From: Clostridia bacterium
Lineage (GTDB): Bacteria; Bacillota; Clostridia; Saccharofermentanales; UBA5734
Assembly: GCA_018056585.1 (NCBI GenBank)
Contig: JAGPFK010000101.1
Location: forward strand, 1 to 6,133
Direction of reading: 5' to 3'
DNA length: 6,133 nucleotides
Positions 1-6,013 of the stretch are shown here, one piece after another. The notes beneath the pieces are model-generated. The model had not been told where the DNA came from. It did not search any database and worked only from the letters and a program-made list of their open reading frames with translations. Within the stretch, counting starts at the first letter, position 1. Each line of letters begins with the position of its first letter. A program made the position numbers and the translations under genes.

Positions 1-159
1 CCCGTCAACCGTATAGATGGCAACAAGTCGATTCATATCTTCATCGAACCGATTGACCTGATAGGATGGATCGGCGTGAACCTGATACAAGCAGGTAACC
101 GACAAGGCCCAGTTTTGCTCACCGGGTTCAGCATGGGCAAAATCAAATGAACCAGCCAT
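1..159 (-). CDS. 5' part of an unidentified gene, possibly an AraC-type regulator
   Basis: This is the N-terminal 53 codons of a gene that continues beyond position 1. The ATG is at 159-157, and an in-frame stop at 228-226 limits any upstream extension. The Shine-Dalgarno site is weak (GAGAG then a C-run), but a near-consensus promoter lies just upstream, so the start is credible. The peptide begins MAGSFDFAHAEPGEQNWALS. It later has a Tyr-Gln-Val-His segment and an LVAIYTVDG segment. The spacing of an aromatic/His segment, a variable Arg/Asp stretch and a hydrophobic strand ending in Gly resembles the cupin-like sensor arm at the N-terminus of many AraC-family activators. That is family resemblance only; the helix-turn-helix part would lie outside the window. 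A divergent position next to a metabolic gene fits a local regulator. It could equally be an unrelated enzyme N-terminus. The gene is fairly certain, the identity is not. Confidence 0.6.
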   Translation of the reverse strand, partial: MAGSFDFAHAEPGEQNWALSVTCLYQVHADPSYQVNRFDEDMNRLVAIYTVDG

Positions 160-196
160 AGGGGGGCTCTCAATCTCATTTTCCGATTTTGTTAAA

Positions 197-224
197 ATTA
201 TACCAATAAAAACCTTCTTTTCAA
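197..224 (-). promoter_or_regulatory. sigma-70/sigma-A type promoter of the leftward partial gene
   Basis: On the minus strand TTGAAA (224-219) and a perfect TATAAT (202-197) are separated by 16 bases. Transcription would begin near 190, giving a leader of about 30 nt before the ATG at 159. It points away from the URO-D-like gene, so the 109-bp region between the two start codons is a divergent control region. This is the strongest promoter match in the window. Confidence 0.7.
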
Positions 225-243
225 CTCATCCATGTCTTATACT
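215..243 (+). promoter_or_regulatory. candidate promoter of the URO-D-like gene
   Basis: TATACT at 238-243 is a good -10 hexamer (5 of 6) about 25 bp upstream of the ATG at 269. The matching -35 position, 17 bases upstream (215-220, TTCTTT), is poor. The weak -35 would fit a promoter that needs an activator, and it overlaps the -35 of the divergent promoter. Called from hexamer match and position only. Confidence 0.35.
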
Positions 244-268
244 GGTCATATAGAAGGGACGTGAATGT

Positions 269-1450
269 ATGCTGGGTGAGCCGGATGGAATTCGAAAGCT
301 CCTGCCAAGAGAAAAACAATGCAAAAGTGCCAGACGACTGCGCGATTTTTATGCCAAAAAGCCTAATGCCCCTTTGATCCAGGAAGAATTTGGTTTCTAT
401 TCTCTGGATCGCTGGAAAAGGGAGGGTCACATGCCGTACTTTGACAATCCGGAGGAGGAATCGGCCTGGCTGGCTAAAACATTCGGCTTCGAACCACCCG
501 GTCGTTACTCGCTGGGCGGGCTGGGATGGTGTGAGGCTGCGTTTGAACCGCCTTTCCCGATCCTCGTTCTTGAAGATCGGGGTGATTACGAATTGGTCCA
601 GGATCATGCCGGCCGAAAAGTCCTTTATTTTAAAGGGCGTCGCGATGGGTTTATGCCGGAGTACCAAGATCACCCGGTTAAGGATAAAGAGTCCTGGTAT
701 CGAGATGTCGCCTGGAGACTCGACCCAAAGAACCCCGCCCGTTATGGGCCGGCTTTTTGGGAACAAATCCGACAGGCAGAAGAAGCAGCCCGTTGCGGGA
801 AAGTCATCTCCCAATCGGTCATCGGCGGTTACATGTACCTGCGCAGCCTGGTTGGCCCCCTTGAACTGCTCTATTTGTTTTATGATCAGCCCGATCTGAT
901 TCATCTTTGCATGAAAGCCTGGTTTGAATTGGCCGATGCCGTTATTGCCCGTCATCAGGCTCACGTCACAATAGATGAATTATTTCTGGCTGAGGATATT
1001 TGCTACAATCATGGTCCACTGATTGCTCCTTCGATGATTCGTTCATTCTTGTTCCCCTATTATCAGCAGTTGATCATCAACACGCGCCGCAGGCAACTCG
1101 ATCCGGACCGCCCTTTGCATATTCAAATTGATACCGATGGCTTTTGCGTACCGGTCATTGAGGTATACCAAGAAATCGGGATGGACTACATGAGCCCGTT
1201 TGAGGTGGCCGCAGGCTGTGATGTCGTTGATATTGGGAAAGACAAACCCTGGCTTTTAATGCGCGGCGGCCTCGACAAACGTGTTTTAGCTGAAGGACCG
1301 GAAGCCATCGACCGGATGTTGGATCGTATTTTACCGGTCATGTTCCATCGCGGCGGCTATATTCCATGCTGTGACCATGGTGTCCCGGAAGAAGTCAGCT
1401 TTGAGAATTATTGCCATTTTCGCAAACGAATCCTAGAATACAGCGATTGA
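269..1450 (+). CDS. uroporphyrinogen decarboxylase-like (URO-D superfamily) protein
   Basis: A 393-residue protein of the URO-D superfamily fold (TIM barrel), in the branch related to MtaA/CmuA-type methyltransferases rather than true HemE. The start is ATG 269, with AGAAGGGA at 252-259 as ribosome binding site, 9 nt away. Visible family features are an E-D-I-C-Y-N-H-G-P segment (242-250), H-I-Q-I-D-T-D-G (284-291), P-F-E-V-A-A-G-C-D (310-318), G-G-L-D-K (333-337), and a C-terminal G-G-Y-I-P-C-C-D-H-G-V-P (362-373) followed by the S-F-E-N-Y segment. In methylcobalamin:CoM methyltransferases zinc is bound by an H-x-C pair plus a later Cys. Here the first pair reads H284-x-Q286, while Cys367/368 sit where the later Cys would be, so the metal site is altered or absent. 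The relatives I know of are mostly unassigned. A corrinoid-linked methyl transfer or a decarboxylation is possible, but no corrinoid protein is encoded nearby. The true heme enzyme is unlikely because the HemE N-terminal signature is absent. The 3' end overlaps the convergent transporter gene by 43 bp. Confidence 0.85.
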   Translation: MLGEPDGIRKLLPREKQCKSARRLRDFYAKKPNAPLIQEEFGFYSLDRWKREGHMPYFDNPEEESAWLAKTFGFEPPGRYSLGGLGWCEAAFEPPFPILVLEDRGDYELVQDHAGRKVLYFKGRRDGFMPEYQDHPVKDKESWYRDVAWRLDPKNPARYGPAFWEQIRQAEEAARCGKVISQSVIGGYMYLRSLVGPLELLYLFYDQPDLIHLCMKAWFELADAVIARHQAHVTIDELFLAEDICYNHGPLIAPSMIRSFLFPYYQQLIINTRRRQLDPDRPLHIQIDTDGFCVPVIEVYQEIGMDYMSPFEVAAGCDVVDIGKDKPWLLMRGGLDKRVLAEGPEAIDRMLDRILPVMFHRGGYIPCCDHGVPEEVSFENYCHFRKRILEYSD

Positions 1451-2697
1451 TCCTGAAAATCGGCTTGCTTTCCAAGTCGTGCTGCTTGTCGAACAGCCAA
1501 AATGGCGGCAAGGGTGCTGGTCAGAAAAATCGGCAAGTAGCCAATGTGCTGGACGACCAGGCCGGAAAGAAAGGTCAAAAAAGTGAAAGGAAACGTCATC
1601 ACATTGCTGATCAGCAAATAAATTGTCCGTTCCTCATCGTCGACAATATCAAGCGTGTGGTTCATAAATCCAATCCATGACGTCATATTCATGCCGTTGC
1701 ATAACACCAAAGGCCAAACAAAGTACGCCGGCACGGCCCTGAGATTGGCAATCGAAAAAACAGAAAGAGACAGCGCCAGCAATAAGCCAATGATCTGGGA
1801 TGTCAAGATGACGCGCTGATTGCCATATCGGCGGCTGATTCGTCCCCAGATCACCCCACCGATTAAACTTCCGGTAATCTGGATAAGAATAAGTGTGGAG
1901 ACTTCATCCGGCTGCAAGCCAAGCTGGTTCTGAGCAAACAGGATCACAAACGGCGCGATGATCTGGTTTGTGATAGAAAAAATACGGGTCAGGACAACTT
2001 TTTTGAAAGCTTTGTGATTGCGAAAGTAAATCGGAAGCGAACGGTAGTACTGACGCGGATTTTGCTTTTCTTTCGGGATCGGTCGCGGCAGGTCATGGCA
2101 AAAAGCCATCGCGATACTGGAGCAAGTCAGGCAGACAGCCGCTCCCCCAAAAATGACAGCATATCGCATCCCCTGGTCCAGCATCGGATGATCCATAACA
2201 GACTTGACCACAAAACCAGCAATAAGAGCGCCGATGCCACCGAATAATTGTTGATAACCTAACAGTGTGCCCCTCTTTTCAGGTTCAACCGTCCGGCTGA
2301 ATAGATCCGTCCAAGGGTTCATGAGCAAACCATCGCCGCACCAGATAAGCGCATATATGAAAAGAAAAAGGCCAACAATCAGCCACGGATTCAAATCCAG
2401 CAGCAGCAAAGGGAGCATCAAAAACATCAGCGGTCTGAAAAGAAACATGACGATGGTAATATAACGAGGCACATTCCGGATGCTTTTTACATAAGGACCA
2501 ATCAGCAGCTGCATGATAATGGACGCCGACAGATTAATGGTGGTTGCCAGTCCAGCCAGCCGCGTGCTGTTTGTATAAGAATAAATAAAAACCGGTATCA
2601 CGGCATTGACATCCATAAAAGCCACACCTGCTGTGAAAAAACTGCCCTCAATCAGCAAGAAAATGGCATTTCGTTTCCGGATTTTCTTTTCATCCAT
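1408..2697 (-). CDS. MFS transporter (second transporter of the locus)
   Basis: An integral membrane protein of the major facilitator superfamily, 429 residues from the ATG at 2697, with about 12 hydrophobic segments split by a basic central loop (around residues 206-230, with PRPIPKEKQNPRQYYR). A W-T-D-L-F...PEKRGTLLGYQ stretch follows the fourth or fifth helix, and a matching DDEERTIYLL stretch follows the equivalent helix of the second half. Such acidic/Arg pairs are common in a group of uncharacterised MFS proteins of anaerobes. The reading frame stays open up to an ATG at 2727 (ten more residues), but that start overlaps the hydrolase gene and has no ribosome site. The ATG at 2697 lies two bases after the hydrolase stop (TAACCATGG), which suggests coupled translation. 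The substrate is unknown; small sugars, sugar acids or aromatic acids would fit the context. The C-terminal coding end lies antisense inside the URO-D-like gene. No terminator hairpin is seen after the stop. Confidence 0.88.
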   Translation of the reverse strand: MDEKKIRKRNAIFLLIEGSFFTAGVAFMDVNAVIPVFIYSYTNSTRLAGLATTINLSASIIMQLLIGPYVKSIRNVPRYITIVMFLFRPLMFLMLPLLLLDLNPWLIVGLFLFIYALIWCGDGLLMNPWTDLFSRTVEPEKRGTLLGYQQLFGGIGALIAGFVVKSVMDHPMLDQGMRYAVIFGGAAVCLTCSSIAMAFCHDLPRPIPKEKQNPRQYYRSLPIYFRNHKAFKKVVLTRIFSITNQIIAPFVILFAQNQLGLQPDEVSTLILIQITGSLIGGVIWGRISRRYGNQRVILTSQIIGLLLALSLSVFSIANLRAVPAYFVWPLVLCNGMNMTSWIGFMNHTLDIVDDEERTIYLLISNVMTFPFTFLTFLSGLVVQHIGYLPIFLTSTLAAILAVRQAARLGKQADFQDQSLYSRIRLRKWQ

Positions 2698-2699
2698 GG

Positions 2700-3740
2700 T
2701 TAAACCGGCAAATGACGCTGCAGCCATGGATAAGCTTTTTTACCCCAGATCTGATGTCCGCCGGGAAAAATCTCGCTGTCAAAACAAACGGAAGCATCGA
2801 GAACCTGATAGATCAGAGCGATTTGCGAAATGGCCTTCTGCGTCGCGGCTACCGGAAATATAGGATCCTTTTGTCCGCTTTCAATAAACAGGGGCCGCGG
2901 TGCCACTAACCCGATCAGATCCGGCATTTCCGCTTCATGCAAAATCGATGGGACGAAATTGTCAATACAATGATCCATGGCCATAACACTGTCTTTAAAG
3001 GTGTTGGCATAACCACTGACGACGGCTGCTTTGATTCGATCGTCCAGCGCTGATGTAAAGGCACAGACCAGCCCGCCTCCGGATATCCCCATGCAACCAA
3101 TCCGTGATGCATCGACCGCTTCCTGTTGGCAAAGCCAATCCAGAATGCGGCGAATCTGAAAAACACGGGCACCCGCTAAAGTCTGGCCCGTCATGAGCAG
3201 GTTGGCAGCCATACGCTGGCAGGAGCTTTTCTCCATCTCGTTTTTCTCATCTTCACGCAATCGCATATCACCAAAACCCAGAAGGTCCGGCGCAACCACG
3301 AAATAGCCAAGACGCGCCAATTCAACGGCGAAATTTTGCTGGTAGCCCGGCTCTGCTTTCGGTGTCAACCCGTCTGGCATCAAACCAACCAGATCCCGAC
3401 TGCCATAGCCATGACCATGGCAGGCAATAACGGCTGCCCACGGCCTTGAGGCGCCTTCCGGCAAAAGAAGGTAAACAGGAGCAGACAACGTCGGGCATAA
3501 ATTGAGGCTGACACGCAGTCGTGTATAGCCGTCACATGAAACTTCTTCCAGCAATGTCTCTGAAGGCGGATCATCAATTTCGGGGAAACCATCCAGTCCC
3601 AGGGCAGCTGAAAAGGCTTGTCGCAGCTCACACTGCCAGGTTTGGTGTTCTGTTTTATTCCGAGCTGAAAAATGGTGCTTTTGCTCACAGGCTTCATAAA
3701 GCGCTTCTAAAAATAAATCGGGCCGCCCGTTCATTGCCAT
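2700..3740 (-). CDS. alpha/beta hydrolase (acetyl esterase / dienelactone hydrolase type)
   Basis: A cytoplasmic-looking serine hydrolase of 346 residues with no signal peptide. The alpha/beta-hydrolase elements appear in order: an H-G-H-G oxyanion segment at about 108-111, a PDLLGFGD strand-turn near 151-158, the nucleophile elbow G-I-S-G-G with Ser220, a catalytic Asp at about 292 in SGQKDPIFP, and the catalytic His at about 329 in PGGHQIW. The complete Ser-Asp-His set suggests an active enzyme. The closest relatives by pattern are the large acetyl-xylan-esterase-like/abhydrolase proteins of carbohydrate loci, which remove acyl groups from small substrates. The frame is open up to a GTG at 3785, but that start has no ribosome site. 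AAGGAG (3750-3745) lies 4 nt before the ATG at 3740 and 10 nt before a second in-frame ATG at 3734, so the start is one of these two (346 or 344 residues). It is followed, 2 nt after its stop, by the second MFS gene, which implies a common transcript and a role in processing whatever is imported. Confidence 0.88.
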   Translation of the reverse strand: MAMNGRPDLFLEALYEACEQKHHFSARNKTEHQTWQCELRQAFSAALGLDGFPEIDDPPSETLLEEVSCDGYTRLRVSLNLCPTLSAPVYLLLPEGASRPWAAVIACHGHGYGSRDLVGLMPDGLTPKAEPGYQQNFAVELARLGYFVVAPDLLGFGDMRLREDEKNEMEKSSCQRMAANLLMTGQTLAGARVFQIRRILDWLCQQEAVDASRIGCMGISGGGLVCAFTSALDDRIKAAVVSGYANTFKDSVMAMDHCIDNFVPSILHEAEMPDLIGLVAPRPLFIESGQKDPIFPVAATQKAISQIALIYQVLDASVCFDSEIFPGGHQIWGKKAYPWLQRHLPV

Positions 3741-3744
3741 CCGT

Positions 3745-3750
3745 CTCCTT
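3745..3750 (-). promoter_or_regulatory. ribosome binding site deciding the hydrolase start
   Basis: AAGGAG on the minus strand is the best Shine-Dalgarno match in the window. It lies 4 nt from the ATG at 3740 and 10 nt from the ATG at 3734. It lies inside the longer open frame that begins at GTG 3785, which argues against that longer start. Confidence 0.75.
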
Positions 3751-3794
3751 AAGAAAATACGTCCTTCTGCTTGTTTAACGATCACATAACCATC

Positions 3795-3823
3795 AGGCTA
3801 TCTGAATCGGTCCTGGTTGTCAA
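3795..3823 (-). promoter_or_regulatory. candidate internal promoter before the hydrolase gene
   Basis: A perfect TTGACA (3823-3818) starts at the base right after the TGA stop of the upstream MFS gene, with exactly 17 bases to TAGCCT (3800-3795). The -10 is weak (T, A and the final T match). Transcription would start near 3788, leaving a leader of about 48 nt with AAGGAG near its end. It would let the esterase and second transporter be made independently of the first transporter. The perfect -35 could be chance. Confidence 0.4.
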
Positions 3824-5020
3824 TCATCCTTCCTTAAGTCTTCTTTTCTCAATCCATCTGAGTCGGGCAGCAACAAAAACCAAAACAACCAAAAGAGCCA
3901 CATTTTGGGAAAACCCAATCCTGAATCCGGCCCGATCCGCAACAAAACCAGTCATCCAGGGAACAATCATGGCACCCAGCGTCATGGCTATCCCAAGCAT
4001 GCTGGAGACCGTGCCGCTCAAGTGGGGATAAAGCTGGTTGGCCAAAGCCAGACTGGTGGGATGTAGACCCGAGAAAAACAATCCGGATAAAAAGACGCCA
4101 CAGGCAATCAAAAAAGGAGATGTTGTCCAAATCGAAAGCGGGTAGAACAGGAGGCTGAAAATGGAGCAGATCAGAATCAGGCGGGTATAGCCGGTTTTTT
4201 CCGCCACAAGGCTGCACGTTAAGCGCCCGATTGAAAGGCCAAGGTAAAACAAGGAAACCATGCCGGCACTCAGTAAAATTGGGAAATGGACCTGATCCAA
4301 ATAGGTGTTGATCCAGTTCACCAGGCTGGTCGCCGTTCCGTTATACAGGAAAGAAACGAGAAAAAGCAAAATAAACAGGCGACTGACCGTCGCTCCTCCT
4401 TCTTTTACATCTGCCGCGATACTTTCTTTCCGCAAAGAGACTTTGGGAATCCGAACCCATAGCAGACTTAATCCATAAAGCAGCCACACCAGGCCGCCAA
4501 TCCAGAAAACCGCTTGCCAGCCGGCATCCGAAGACAGAAGGAAACCGGCGGCGATCGGACCGATCAAGGCACCCAAACTATAGACGCCATGCAAAGTATT
4601 GAGAGCCGCTCCTTTCCGGCTTACATGAATTTCTGCCATCCAGGCATTAAACACGGGGTTGATCAGGCCTCCGGCCAGTCCGATCAAAGCGAACAACAGC
4701 GTTAACAAGAGCCAATCAGACGAAAAACCCGCACAAAGCATCAGGAGGCCCTGAAGTAAACAACCCAGGATGAGAACCGGTTTGCGGCCTATTTTGTCAG
4801 ACAGGACACCGCCGATGGCCACGCCGACAAAGGAGCCGGCTGAACGGGCCACAAAGATGGTGCCGGCAAGGGAAAGGGTGAGATCAAACGCCCGGATCAG
4901 GCTGGGCAAAGCCGGTGATAGCATAATCGGTATACTGCCGACAAAAAAGTATCCGATCAGAATAATCAGGGTGCTTGTTCTTTGATTTTTGTTTATTTCA
5001 GGGTTGGTAGACTCATCCAT
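3824..5020 (-). CDS. MFS transporter, FucP/FHS-like (first transporter of the locus)
   Basis: A 398-residue, 12-helix major facilitator protein. The classic MFS motif between helices 2 and 3 is present as G-G-V-L-S-D-K-I-G-R-K-P (about residues 70-81). The stretch N-T-L-H-G-V-Y-S-L-G-A-L-I-G-P (about 142-156) and the late F-S-G-L-H-P-T segment recall the fucose/glucose (FHS, FucP-like) permeases, so import of a sugar or sugar derivative is a fair guess. The charged central loop (RIPKVSLRKES...DVKEGG) separates the two six-helix halves. The frame opens further up to a TTG at 5053, but the ATG at 5020 has AGGCGG/GGAG a few bases upstream and is preferred. The gene is followed after 83 bp by the hydrolase gene on the same strand, and it is preceded by the right end of an IS200/IS605-type remnant only about 60 bp upstream of its start. 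Confidence 0.88.
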   Translation of the reverse strand: MDESTNPEINKNQRTSTLIILIGYFFVGSIPIMLSPALPSLIRAFDLTLSLAGTIFVARSAGSFVGVAIGGVLSDKIGRKPVLILGCLLQGLLMLCAGFSSDWLLLTLLFALIGLAGGLINPVFNAWMAEIHVSRKGAALNTLHGVYSLGALIGPIAAGFLLSSDAGWQAVFWIGGLVWLLYGLSLLWVRIPKVSLRKESIAADVKEGGATVSRLFILLFLVSFLYNGTATSLVNWINTYLDQVHFPILLSAGMVSLFYLGLSIGRLTCSLVAEKTGYTRLILICSIFSLLFYPLSIWTTSPFLIACGVFLSGLFFSGLHPTSLALANQLYPHLSGTVSSMLGIAMTLGAMIVPWMTGFVADRAGFRIGFSQNVALLVVLVFVAARLRWIEKRRLKEG

Positions 5021-5070
5021 ATGCTCCGCCTCACTGCTTGTTGTGTGAGCCAATAGCTCTTTGGACCTAA

Positions 5071-5099
5071 AGTGTATTCTGACTTCCTCCCCGTGCTAA
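5071..5099 (-). promoter_or_regulatory. candidate hybrid promoter spanning the IS right end
   Basis: On the minus strand TTAGCA (5099-5094, 4 of 6 to consensus) and TACACT (5076-5071, 4 of 6) are separated by exactly 17 bases. The -35 lies in the loop and arm of the IS right-end hairpin and the -10 lies in flanking DNA, so the promoter would exist only because of the insertion. Transcription would start near 5064, about 44 nt before the ATG of the first transporter gene. Based on hexamers only. Confidence 0.35.
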
Positions 5100-5190
5100 A
5101 ACACGAGGATTCCTAAGCCTCCTTACGGAACCTAGATGGCTGCACAAGCAGCCTCTATGCGGTCGCCTTTAGGCCTTAGTCTGTTCGCTG
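5079..5190 (-). ncRNA. omega RNA (reRNA)-like 3' scaffold of the IS right end
   Basis: IS200/IS605 elements make a guide RNA from the 3' end of tnpB and the right end, ending at the IS boundary and continuing into a guide taken from flanking DNA. Here the minus strand shows the typical arrangement: the tnpB stop at 5134-5132, a GGTTCC ... GGAATCC pair that can form a bulged stem, then a CCTCGTG/CACGGGG hairpin and the terminal GGAGGAAGTCAG. The guide would begin near 5079 and read into the first transporter's upstream region. The boundaries, especially the 5' end inside tnpB, are estimates. Expression is not shown, and the partner TnpB here is broken. Confidence 0.45.
5089..5108 (-). repeat. 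right-end hairpin of the IS200/IS605-type element
   Basis: Arms 5089-5095 (CCCCGTG, plus strand) and 5102-5108 (CACGAGG) pair over seven positions with one mismatch on the plus strand, which is a G-U pair in the minus-strand RNA, around a 6-nt loop. The plus-strand reading CTGACTTCCTCCCC...GAGGATTCC is the typical right-end signature of this IS family. It serves as the transposase recognition hairpin and as part of the guide RNA scaffold. Confidence 0.75.
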
Positions 5191-5576
5191 CTCCGTTTAA
5201 ATCGGCATTAACTTTTTGCCCATTTGCACTCCTATACAATCCACGTTTGATATGTCTGCCGCCGAATATGTATACCATATCATCTTGAGGGTCGTCTTCC
5301 GGTATCTCATCCATATCCAGAAAGCCGGCCTTGGGCGTGCAGCTTTCGGGCTCCTCCTTGTCCTCTCTCCCGTCTTTCCCGCACAAATATTGTTTATATA
5401 CCCCGTCTCAACGTTCTGCTTCCATCAGAAGCGCTGTGCTTATCCCGGCTGCCAGGTTGTTCACGCCCAGGTCAAGGGCTAATGTGTTCCGTGAGATGCT
5501 GCGGTTCCCTCTGCTTCATGGGCTTTTTGAAGTATCGGCCGGCTTACTCCAGCCTGTATGTGTTTGTCGTTCTCAT
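5132..5576 (-). pseudogene. tnpB: tnpB remnant (RNA-guided nuclease of IS200/IS605), deleted and interrupted
   Basis: Three TnpB pieces can be read. An N-terminal start (ATG 5576, M-R-T-T-N-T-Y-R-L-E) is followed at once by a TAA at 5546-5544, then a short R-Y-F-K-K stretch in the same frame. In another frame, from about 5515 downward, comes L-A-L-D-L-G-V-N-N-L-A (5482-5450), the RuvC-I motif with its catalytic Asp. After an in-frame TGA (5410-5408), the same frame continues to a good C-terminus with E-S-C-T-P-K-A-G-F-L-D and R-G-L-Y-R-S-A-N-G-Q-K-V-N-A-D-L-N-G-A-A-N, the last part holding the RuvC-III Asp, ending at the TAG 5134-5132. Complete TnpB has roughly 350-450 residues; only about 148 codons remain, and most of the region between the N-terminus and RuvC-I and between RuvC-I and RuvC-III, including RuvC-II, is gone. 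It cannot give a working nuclease. Confidence 0.82.
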
Positions 5577-5601
5577 TCGTCTTGCCTATAGATAGAGCTT
5601 G

Positions 5602-5985
5602 TTATCGTTCAGCAGTTGTTGTGAGTTTCTTAAACCTGACACGCCCATATCTCCAGTATAGGGTATCCGTCGATACGTTTCCGGCTGTCCCTGCGTAATA
5701 GCTCGGAGCCCAGGGGGTTCCCCTCCCTGTTTTTTGCGCAAGCTCGGGAAACATCATGAATGTTCGCCTGGCGGACCAGCCTTTTAACACCTTCATTATC
5801 TCGGCAGGTGAATATTTGGACGGTGCGGATACAAACAAATGAACAAGATCCGGCATGATGTCCAGCGCAATGATTTTCCATTTGGCTATGTCTCCCGTCA
5901 GAATCTTGCGTCTGTATTTTGGTATCCACACCATGTGATAGTTCATCGAATACGTTGCATATCGCGTTGCTTTATATTCGCTCAT
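5602..5985 (-). pseudogene. tnpA: tnpA remnant (Y1/HUH transposase), catalytically broken
   Basis: The reading frame of 127 codons starts at ATG 5985 (MSEYKATRYATYSMNYHMVW) and clearly matches the IS200/IS605 TnpA family. The N-terminal W-I-P-K-Y-R-R-K-I-L strand, the I-M-P-D-x-V-H-L-F-V-S-A-P segment, the K-Y-S-P-A-E-I helix, S-A-R-R, and P-S-Y-Y-A-G-T-A-G-N-V-S with the tyrosine region are all present. Three defects stand out. The HUH motif, normally His-Val-His, reads Leu-Val-His (Leu47, codon CTT at 5847-5845, one base from CAT). About 15-20 residues appear missing in frame between G-D-I-A and K-W-K-I-I-A. After D-T the C-terminus no longer looks like the family, while another frame reads I-L-E-I-W-A-C-Q-V to a stop at 5632-5630, suggesting a small indel. 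An upstream in-frame ATG at 6021 is possible but less family-like. Confidence 0.85.
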
Positions 5986-6013
5986 GTTTATATGATAGCG
6001 CAAATCAGCAACC

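Noticed and set aside
221..964. Long open frame (247 codons) antisense to the URO-D-like gene
   Set aside because: It lies opposite a gene with clear family motifs and a good ribosome site, and its translation matches no family I recognise. It is an antisense shadow.
1444..1462. Hairpin CGATT/AATCG between the convergent genes, as a terminator
   Set aside because: The stem is only 5 bp and no T-run follows on either strand.
3741..3785. Longer hydrolase start at GTG 3785
   Set aside because: No ribosome site precedes it, and the strong AAGGAG at 3750-3745 lies inside the extension just before ATG 3740.
3791..3820. Inverted pieces AACCA/TGGTT and TCAG/CTGA before the hydrolase gene, as terminator or operator
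   Set aside because: The arms are short, interrupted by an unequal bulge, and lack a T-run. They are not better than chance.
5021..5053. Longer start of the first MFS gene at TTG 5053
   Set aside because: TTG is a rare start with no ribosome site here, whereas ATG 5020 has AGGCGG/GGAG upstream and the protein then begins in the usual way before helix 1.
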